Assembly: GCA_900491605.1 (NCBI GenBank)
Contig: UESW01003881.1
Span: 901,772-965,771, forward strand
Reading direction: 5' to 3'
From: Calamus simplicifolius
Taxonomy: Eukaryota; Streptophyta; Magnoliopsida; Arecales; Arecaceae
Length of the DNA stretch: 64,000 nucleotides
Shown: one piece after another, positions 55,902 to 64,000 of the stretch
How positions within the stretch are numbered: the first letter of the stretch is position 1
Layout of the letters: every line of letters begins with the position of its first letter
Notes under the pieces: generated by a model
Database searches by the model: none
The model's input: only the letters and a program-made list of their open reading frames with translations
What the model was told of the DNA's origin: nothing
Program-made: the position numbers and the translations under genes

Positions 55902-58292
55902 ATGGACCGTCGTGCCATTAGGGAGGGCAAGAGACCTGTAGAAGAGTCTTCCCAGTCTAGCAGTGAGGACCGAGCCCATGTAGCTAGAAGTTGAATGCCT
56001 CAGTCGGTGGGCGGTGTACTCATCCGTGGTGAATCGGGGACAGCAGGACCCCCGATCACCTCCGGTCCTCCTATTAGGGCAGTTCCCTTGTCCTCTCGCC
56101 GTCTAGTGCTTCCTCCGGTGGTGAGTTCTGATCTAGCGGGTCCAGCTGGGGTGGCTTCCATCATGACCTCTAAGGATATAGAGACCTTAGGGCTAAATAC
56201 AATGACCCTGACTTTATTGACATGTCCGTGCCAGGGCCGAGGACATGATGACATCTGACCATCCAGGCTGGGTCGCTCTATACGAGGAGTTCTTCCGGTA
56301 CGGGCTGCGCCTTCATTTCCATCCTTTTTTCCTTAACCTCTTATATAGGTATAGGTTAGTGCCGGCACAGTTGACTTCGAACTCGATTCGGATCATTTGC
56401 GCCTTTGTAATCCTCTGCCATTTCGAGGGGGCCCATCCAGGGCTGTCCCTGTTCCGATCTTTCTATAAGCTCCGCCGCCAAGGTGAGGGTGCATGGTGGG
56501 CATTTACTGCTAGGCCGGGTAGAGCCTTCCCATTGGATCTCCCATCCAAAATTAGGGGTGGAAACCTAGATTTCTCTTTGCCCACGTCGAGGGGGTTAGG
56601 ACCGGCTGGAGGGAGCCCGAGACCAGCTCCAACGAAGATTCCACCATAGGGGATAGGGATAGGGAGTTATTCACCCAACTGTCCAACTGTCAAATCCCCA
56701 ATTACAAGGAACTCCTGTCCAAGGAGAACCTGGTAGAAGCCGAGTTAGCCCCATCGACCGGTGAGCTTGGCGCCTGAATTTTTTGTCCGTCCTTCGATTT
56801 ATTGTACGCCGCTACTGATGCTCGTTACTCTTTTGTGCAGTAATGAGGGTTTCCGCCAGCGATTTTGAGGCCGTCCTGAGGCAAAAAAGGCGGGCGACTG
56901 GAGAGTCATCCCGGCCGGCAAAGAAACATCGAGAAAGGGAGCCGGCAAGGCCGGCCGCAGCCCCCACAACCCCGACACCCGTGGGGGAGCCGGCTAAAAG
57001 AAGCCGGTTGTAAGTGCGGCCCGGAAGCCTGCGAGGACCGAGATCGAAGAAGGGGAGATCCTGGCCACCACCGAGGCGATGGTGTGGTTTTGGATGGAGA
57101 GGAGGAAGCTCCTGCCGCCGCCATGTGCCCGAGGCAGGGGGGTCACTGTTGCTGTTGGCCCTCCGGCCGCTGCCGAGCCGAGAGAGAAGGTGCTCCCCCA
57201 ACCGCCAGTGAGGGGGAGCGGGTCGCCAGGGAGGCCCAGAGTGGGGCGGAGGTGATCAGAGGCAAAAGGGTGAGTCAGGGAGCTCATTCCGCCAATCGCA
57301 CGGCTCCCGGCCCGCCCCCAGGCTGAAGGCCCACAGGTGGGGCAGACGAGGCTAGTTCCCCCAGTCAGTTCAATGGCGGATGCCGCGCAGGCCTTCCGTC
57401 TTCTGTCAGGGGTCCAACCGCCGAGCTCGAAGAGGAGATGCGGGGAATGAGTCATTCCACGCTCCTGAACATGGTAATGGTTTATGTTGTCCAGGTAAAT
57501 TTTGAGCACTTATTACTTTCCCATATTTCTTCTTCTTGAGCTGACATGCTTCTTCTGCTACAGTTGGTCACTGGAGCGACGGGCCTTCGTGAGGCACTGG
57601 CCCACTCTTCCACCACAATCACCAAGGCCCTGGCGTGGGCCGATAGGTATAAGAAGGAGAGCATGGCGCAGGCTGAAAGCCTTGCTCGCCTGCACCAGGA
57701 AACCTCGGCCCGTGAGAAGAGCTGGGCCGGTCGCCTGAGGGAGATGGAGAGCCGGGCCGAAGTCGAGAGCGGCCGGGCCTCCGTGGCCGAGGCCAAGATG
57801 GAGCTGGCCTCATAGAGATTGAGGGCCGCTGCGGCGCAGAACGAAGAGTTGACTCAGCGGCTCCAACGCGCTGAGGAGGAGACTCGATCGCGGCAGAGAG
57901 AGCGGCCGCTGCGGAGAAGGCGGTAGCGGAGGCTGTAGAGAGAGCAGCCGCTGCGGAGAAGGCAGCAACGGAGGCGGGCTCGGAGAAGGCTAGGGCGGTG
58001 GCCTATGCTGACGAGGCCAGCGCCCGTGCCGCAGAGGCCGAGAGCAAGGCCTAAGAGGCCAAGGCCAGGGCGCAGCGGGCCGAAGCCGAGGCGGGGCAGG
58101 CCGTGTCCAACTATAAGGCCTCACCGGAGTTCAAGCAAGAAGTCTTCGAGGCTAGCCTCGACGCTTATATTCAGGGCTTCGAGATGTGCAAGGCCAGAGT
58201 ATCTACGGCCCTCAAGATCGACATTACTGAACTCGAAGATATCCGGCCCGGGGATTCTGACGAGGAGCCTGCGGAGAAAAGGGACGAATTGA
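55902..58292 (+). pseudogene. Antisense ORF of Tat-3 (putative gypsy-type transposon protein, PF04195-like)
   Basis: Lies opposite to gag-pol, between the 3'-UTR array and 3' LTR. Segments in order: N-terminus (55902-55993), a conserved domain at about 56245-56510 with YEEFFRYGLRLHFHPFFLNL, YRLVPAQLTSNSIRIICAFV and FYKLRRQGEGAWWAFTARPG, a basic/proline-rich linker with KRRRATG-like content (56842-57400), a long alanine/glutamate-rich coiled coil (57546-58090), and a C-terminal block YKASPEFKQEVFEASLDAYI. This layout matches the additional antisense ORFs of plant Tat elements. The function is unknown. Frameshifts and stops (after 55993, 56647 and 57815) break it. Introns are likely, e.g. after 56767 and around 57480-57560, but the exon limits are unclear. 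Confidence 0.75.
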
Positions 58293-58759
58293 GTTATTTT
58301 TCTTTTACTTTATTGTATGTAATTGGCCTCGGGCCCAATTTTGTATTTTTCTTCAATAGTCAACGAAAAAGACTTTTTCCCCTAACTTCTTTGTGTTTCG
58401 ATTCATCCCGTCTTCCTTCTTTGAGAAAAATGCCCTACTGCGCCTTACTTCTTGTGGCCAAACCGTATATGCTGACGACGTTGAAGCCGAATATAGCATC
58501 TTCTAAGATATTTCGTGACTCCGAACTTAGCCAATATTTGAATGCGTCTCTAGGATGTAGGCAGGCATATGAACAGTCACTCGAGATGTTTCGTGCTGTC
58601 GCCGGCTATTCGCAAGGAGGCTTGCTTACGCATGAGTCCTAAAGGCTTGGAAAGATCTCTGGGCGGCTTGATGCCAAGCCTAACTTTGGAGGCGTCTGGA
58701 TTGACTAGAGACGGTTGAGGTTGATTCTGCCATCGTAAGGGGTTTGCGTGTTGCCAGAG

Positions 58760-61390
58760 GGGTAACTCGACCGGGTTCGGAGCTACTAGGGTCTTAACTG
58801 ACTCAGGGGCACCGCCGTACCAAGGCCGAGCGGTATCCCGCTAGCTGCGATATCGGCAAGCTCCTTTTGAACCGCTTTAGGTGTTTGCGTGCCGCCTGAA
58901 GGGTGACTCGATCGGTACGAGCTGCTAGGGTCTTAACCGACTCGGGGGCACCGTCGTGCCGGGGCCGAGCGGTGTCCCGCTAGCCGCGATGCCAGCGAGC
59001 TCCTTTTGAACTACTTCAGGGGTTTGTGTGCCACCTGAAGGGCGACTCGACCGGGTACGGAGCTGCTAGGGTCTTAACCGACTCGGGGGCACCATCGTGC
59101 CGAGGTCGAGTGGTGTCCCGTTAGCCGCAATACCGGCGAGCTCCTTTTGAACCGCTTCAGGGGTTTGTGTGCCACCTGAAGGGCAACTCGACCGGGTACA
59201 GAGCTGCTAGGGTCTTAACCAACTCAGGGGCACCGCCGTGCCGGGACCGAGTGGTGTCCGTTAGCTACGATGCTGACGAGCTCCTTTTGAACCGCTTCAG
59301 GGTTTGTGTGCCGCCTGAAGGGCGACTCGACCGGGTACGGAGCTACTAGGGTCTTAACAACTCGGGCACGGCCGTGCCGGGGCCGAGTGATGTTCCGTTA
59401 GCCGCATGCCAGCGAGCTCCTTTTGAACTGCTTCAGGGGTTTGTGTGCCGCCTAAAGGGCGACTCGACCAGGTACGGAGCTGCTAGGGTCTTAACCGACT
59501 CGGGGGCACCGCCGTGCCGAGGCCGAGTGGTGTCCCATTAGCCGCGATGCCGGCGAGCTCCTTTTGAACCACTTCAGGGGTTTGTGTGGCGTCTAAAGGG
59601 TGACTCGACCGGGCACGGAGCTGCTTGGGTCTTAACCGACTCAAGGGCACCGTCGTGCGGGGCCGAGTGGTGTCCCGTTAGCCACGATGCCGGCGAGCTC
59701 CTTTTGAACCACTTCAGGGGTTTGTGTGCTGCCTGAAGGGTGACTCGATCGGGTATGGAGCTGTTAGGGTCTTAACCGACTCGGGGGCACCGCCGTGCTG
59801 GGGTTGAGTGTGTCCATTAGCCGCGATGCCAGCGAGCTCCTTTTGAACCGCTTTTGGGGTTTGTGTGCCGCCTAAAGGGTGACTCGACCGGGTACGGAGT
59901 TGCTAGGGTCTTAACCGACTCGGGGGCGCCGCCGTGCCAGGCCGAGTGGTGTCCCGTTAGCCGCGATGCCGGCGAGCTCCTTTTGAACCACTTCAGGGGT
60001 TTGTATGCCACCTGAAGGGCGACTCGACCGGGTACAGAGCTGCTAGGGTCTTAAACGACTCGGGGGCACCGCCGTGCTGGGGCCGAGTGGTGTCCCATTA
60101 GCCGTGATGCCGGCGAGCTCCTTTTGAACCGCTTCAGGGGTTTGTATGCCGCTTGAAGGGTGACTCAATCGGGTACGAAGCTGCTAGGGTCTCAACCGAT
60201 TCAGGGGCACCGCCGTGCCGGGGCCGAGTGGTGTCCCATTAGCCGCGATGCCGGCGAGCTCCGTTTGAACCACTTCAGGGGTTTATGTGCTGCCTGAAGG
60301 GTGACTCGACCTGGTACAGAGCTGCTAGGGTCTTAACCGACTCGGGGGCACTGCCGTGCCGGGGCCGAGTGGTGTCCCGTTAGCCGTGATGCCGGCGAGC
60401 TCCTTTTGAACCGCTTCAGGGGTTTATGTGTCGTCTGAAGGGCGACTCGACCGGATACGGAGCTGCTAGGGTCTTAACCGACTCGGGGGCACCGTCGTGC
60501 CGGGGCCGAGTGGTGTCCCGTTAGCCGCGATGCCGGCGAGCTCCTTTTGAACCGCTTCAGGGGTTTGTGTGCTGCCTGAAGGGCAACTCGACCGGGTACG
60601 GAGCTGCTAGGGTCTTAACCGACTCGAGGGCACCGCCGTACCGGGGCCGAGTGGTGTCCCATTAACCGTGATGCCGGCGAGCTCCTTTTGAACCGCTTTA
60701 AGGGTTTGTGTGCCGCCTGAAGGGTGACTCGACCGGGTATGGAGCTGTTAGGGTCTTAACCGACTCGGGGCACCACCGTGCCGGGGCCAAGTGGTGTCCC
60801 GTTAGCCGCGATGTCGGCGAGCTCCTTTTGAACTGCTTCAGGGGTTTGTGTGCCGCCTGAAGGGCGACTCGACCGGGTACGGAGCTGCTAGGGTCTTAAC
60901 CGACTCAGGGGCACCACCGTGCCGGGGCCGAGTGGTGTCCCGTTAGCTGCGATGCCGGCGAGCTCCTTTTGAACCGCTTCAAGGGTTTGTGTGCCACCTG
61001 AACGGTGACTCGACCGGGTACATAGCTGCTAAGGTCTTAACCGACTCGGGGGCACCGCCGTGCTGGGGCCGAGCGGTGTCCCGTTAGCCGCGATGCCGGC
61101 GATCTCCTTTTGAACTGCTTCAGGGGTTTGTGCCGCCTAAAGGGCGACTCGATCGGGTACGGAGTTGCTAGGGTCTTTACCGACTCGGGGGCACCGCCGT
61201 GCCAGGGCCGAGTGGTGTCCCGTTAGCCGCGATGCCGGCGAGCTCCTTTTGAACTGCTTCAGGGGTTTGTGTGCCGCCTAAAGGGTTACTCGACCGGGTA
61301 CGGAGCTGCTAGGGTCTTAACCGACTCGGGGGCACCGCTGTGCCGGGGCTGAGTGGTGTCCCGTTAGCGCGATGTCGGTGAGCTCCTTTT
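58760..61390 (-). repeat. 3'-UTR satellite-like array of Tat-3 (about 140 bp x 19)
   Basis: GCGACTCGACCGGGTACGGA and ACTCGGGGGCACCGCCGTGC recur about every 140 bp from 58762 to 61286, about 19 units. Each contains the dyad ACTCGG..GGCAC / GTGCC..CCGAGT. It is homologous to the 6-unit array of Tat-2. Units are typically one to several differences apart, with scattered 1-2-bp deletions. Confidence 0.92.
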
Positions 61391-61476
61391 GAGAGATCTG
61401 GTCCTTGGAGACAAGGGAGAGTAGGCTGTTACGTCAGAAGGGACCCCCTTTATTGCTCACGCCCTAGGGGAATACA

Positions 61477-62656
61477 TTATTGATAATATTGGTGAAGGTT
61501 GTCGCATTCCAGGTGCGTGGAATGGGTTGTCCATCGAGCTGTTCTAATTTGTATGCCCCCGGTGGAGTGCCTTGGCGATGCGATAAGGGCCCTCCCAGTT
61601 GGGGGATAGTTTCCCCCCTCAGTAGGCTTTGAAACCTCAGCTTTTCTCAAAACCAAATCTCTGCGGCGGAAGACTTTAATGTGGACTCGAGCATTGTAGT
61701 ACCTGGCCGTTCGCTGATGGAAAGTCATCATGCGTAGCCTCGCCCGATCATGCGCCTCGTCGATGAAGTCCAAGTTAGCCCGAATCAGCGCGGAGTTGTT
61801 TTCTTCACTGAAGGACTCCACGCAGGGACTGGGTAGTCCGATCTCGATAGGAATGACGGCCTCGGATCCGAAGGCGAGACTGAAGGGAGTCTCGCCCGTC
61901 GGGGCTCTGGGGGTCGTGTGATAGGCCCATATCACGCTAGGGAGCTCCTCCACCCAACGACCTTTGGACCCATCCAACTGGTTCTGAGTCCTCTAAGGAT
62001 GGTGCGGTTCATAACCTCCGCCTCCCCATTGGTTTGGGGGTGGCCAACAAAAGTGAATCGGTAATGAATGCCTAGCTCATCACAGAAGGCTCTGAATGCT
62101 TCGTTGTTGAATTGGCGGTCGTTGTCCGTGACAAGGGTGTGAGGCAGGCCAAAGCGGCATATGATTGATTTCCAAAAAAAAGCTTTGACTTTACCTTCAG
62201 TGATCTTGGCTAACGCTTCGACCTCGACCCATTTGGTGAAGTAATCAATGGCGACTAGCAAGAACTTCCGTTGCCCAGAAGCTGGGGAGAATGGCCCGAG
62301 AATGTCCATTCCCCACTGAGCGAAGGGCCATGGAGCCAGAGCGGGTTCATTGGGGTAGATGGTTGATGCTGGATGTGTGCATGGCGCTGGCAACCATTGC
62401 ACTTCTGAACTAATTTAGCCGCATCCTCCCTCATAGCGGGCCAAAAATATCCCTGACGAGGGCCTTTTGGGCTAAGAATCTGCCCCCCAGATGATTTCAC
62501 AGATGCCCTCGTGGATTTCTCTGAGGATGTAGTCGGCGTCGGTGGGTCCCATGCACTTGAGCAGGGGATAGGAGAATGACCTTCTGTATAGACGCCCATC
62601 GAGGAGGATGAATTTGGAGGCTTTCCACTTGAGCAACCTAGCTTCATTGCGGTCAT
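61477..62656 (-). pseudogene. Integrase of Tat-3
   Basis: The zinc region (about 62530-62390, REIHEGICE and VQKCNGCQRHAHIQ) is broken by frameshifts. The core is one frame (62402-61932) with MDILGPFSPASGQRKFLLVA, LVTDNDRQFNNEAF and TNGEAEVMNRTILRGL for the D, D and E positions. After a shift the C-terminal part (61977-61477) carries GRWVEELPSVIWAYHTTPRA, ETPFSLAFGSEAVIPIEIGL and NLDFIDEAHDRARLRMMTFH. Catalytic residues are present; the frame is disrupted. Confidence 0.85.
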
Positions 62657-63236
62657 CAGGGAGTATACCGTCGGTGAGATAACGAATGTAGGCGTCCATC
62701 CATGTGGGCTCTTGGGTGAGCGGGAGGATTTCCTCGTTATCCTCTATACTAGGTCTTTCCAAATATTCAATGTAAGCATCCCTTGCCACACCGCCGGCAA
62801 ACGTGGCCAGACGAGAGAGGATGTCGGCCTTGGTATTTTCACTTCGTGGAATATAACTGATATTGAAGTAAGCCAGTGAGGAGGTCAGGAGCCGAACCTT
62901 GCCCAAGTATTGAGTCATAGCTGGGTCACGCGCCTCGTACTCCCCATTGATTTGCCCAGAGATGAGTTGCGAGTCTGTGAAAGCTCTGAGACGCTTTATT
63001 CCGAACTCCTGGGCTAGCCTTAACCTGGCCAGCAGGGCCTCGTACTCAGCTTGATTGTTGGTGGCTTCGAATAGAAACCGTAAGGCGCATTCTGTTCTCT
63101 CTCTGCCTGGTCCGACGAGAATGAGGCCGGCGTCGCTTCCTTGAGAGTTCGATGCGCCGTCCACATGAAGGATCCAAGTTTCCCCATCTTCGCCTGGCTC
63201 AGGCTCGCACTGTTCCTTGGCAACCTCTTCAGTCAT
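62472..63236 (-). pseudogene. Second (archaeal-type) RNase H of Tat-3
   Basis: A 254-codon frame. HVDGASNSQGSDAGLILVGP, NNQAEYEALLARLRLAQEFG and AFTDSQLISGQINGEYEARD give the RNase H aspartates and glutamate, then YIPRSENTKADILSRLATFA continues without a break into the integrase linker (WMDAYIRYLTDGILPDDRNE). This region is better preserved than in Tat-2, where the frame breaks at the same place. Confidence 0.85.
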
Positions 63237-64000
63237 CTCCTCTGCTCAGTGCATTCAACCAGGAAGTCGGCCAGAACTTGAGACTTCAGAGCTGGTCGAG
63301 CCTGGAAAGAGAGGTCAAATTCTCCAAGCTTGATGGCCCACTTGGCGAGTCGGCCTGAGGTATCCGGATGAGCCAGGATGGCTTGCAGGGTTGATCCGTG
63401 AGAACCACAATAGGATGGGCTTAAAAATACGGGCGGAGATGCCGAGTGGAGACTATCAGGGTGAAGATGACCTTTTCCGCCTTGGAGTACCTGACTTCTG
63501 CGTCATGGAGGACCTTACTCACATAGTAGACAGGCCTTTGGGTTCCATCAGTGTCGAGATGCACCAAAACTGAACTAACGGCTTCCGAAGAAGCGGCTAA
63601 GTAGAGAAAAAGACTTTCTCCATCTCTTGGCTTAGATAGGAGCGGAGGGAGGACAGAAATGCCTTCAACCCGTCGAAGGCCCTCTGGCAATCGTCAGTCC
63701 ACTCAAAGCTATTCATCTTCCGCAAGGCCTTGAAGAAGGGCAAGCATCTCTCGGCTAATTTGGAGAGGAAACGGCTTAGAGCCACTATCCTCCCAGTTAA
63801 TTGCTGCACTTCCTTCTTGCTGGACGGTGGCCTCATGTCAAGTATGGCGCTGATCTTCTCTGGGTTCGCCTTGATCCCCCGCTGGGTTACTATGAAGCCC
63901 AGGAACCTGCCTGCCGTGATCCCAAAAGCATTTCTTGGGGTTCAGCTTAACTTGAAAATGGAGGTTGTTGAAGGTATCCTCTAAATCGGAGACGTGATCA
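63237..64000 (-). pseudogene. Reverse transcriptase end and first RNase H of Tat-3 (cut by window edge)
   Basis: Minus-strand frames 63836-63597 ([40 protein letters not shown]) and 63690-63421 ([40 protein letters not shown]) are the connection and RNase H domains, separated by a small deletion near 63645. Bases 63840-64000 encode the last part of the reverse transcriptase thumb in shifted frames. The YVDD region lies beyond the window. Confidence 0.82.

Larger units (their letters stand above)
53816..64000 (-). mobile_element. Tat-lineage LTR retrotransposon Tat-3, truncated by the window
   Basis: The minus-strand element is seen from its 3' LTR (53816-55353) through an antisense ORF module, a 19-unit 3'-UTR array, integrase, the two RNase H domains and the end of reverse transcriptase at 64000. 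The 5' half lies beyond the window. Its LTR end TGATGACGCTCAATCAC and its 140-bp array show it is a relative of Tat-2. It is inserted at the point homologous to about 38035; GGTAT on the left should recur at the far side as the target duplication. Confidence 0.9.

Noticed and set aside
1..64000. tRNA, rRNA or other structured RNA genes
   Set aside because: I looked for tRNA-like and rRNA-like sequence and saw none I could support. The dyads in the Tat arrays are part of tandem repeats.

Overview
The window is nuclear DNA of a flowering plant, most likely a monocot. It contains intron-bearing papain-type cysteine protease genes of the senescence-associated (SAG12/SAG39-like) kind, buried in Ty3/gypsy (Tat lineage), Mutator-like, CACTA and LINE transposons. 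There is no bacterial or organellar gene organisation. The monocot call rests only on protein flavour and GC-rich coding exons, so it is tentative.

The backbone is a tandem duplication. Copy A begins at base 1 and copy B at 38967; the same order of sequences can be followed in both up to 38036 (A) and 53815 (B). In each copy, left to right: a two-exon protease gene on the minus strand (CP1); an internally deleted Tat retroelement on the plus strand; a short block carrying the end of a MULE; a CACTA-type transposase relic; a second two-exon protease gene on the minus strand (CP2); a LINE relic; and AT-rich spacer. The duplication reaches the first base of the window, so its left limit is not visible.

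After duplication the copies were invaded separately. Copy A received (i) a LINE at 6734-8026 whose 5' part is inverted, (ii) a complete 10.6-kb Tat LTR retrotransposon (12993-23563) inside exon 1 of CP2, and (iii) an 11.4-kb Mutator-like element (24125-35499) carrying a FAR1/MULE transposase and a Ulp1-type protease. Copy B received a further Tat element (53816 to beyond the right edge) that also carries an antisense ORF module. Each copy preserves the other's empty sites, so insertion boundaries and target-site changes can be read directly.

Only CP1 is intact, in both copies; the two proteins differ by one residue. CP2 is dead in both copies through different lesions. All four protease promoters share an identical 27-bp block about 180-200 bp upstream of the start codon. 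Tandem arrays are unusually prominent: inside the LTRs, between integrase and 3' LTR of all three Tat elements, and as three GTGTCG-rich arrays in the large MULE. Most transposon genes are broken by frameshifts or stops; draft-assembly indels could explain some of these. I see no wholly new gene system. The most unusual structures are the array-laden ULP-carrying MULE, the inverted LINE, and the independent loss of CP2.
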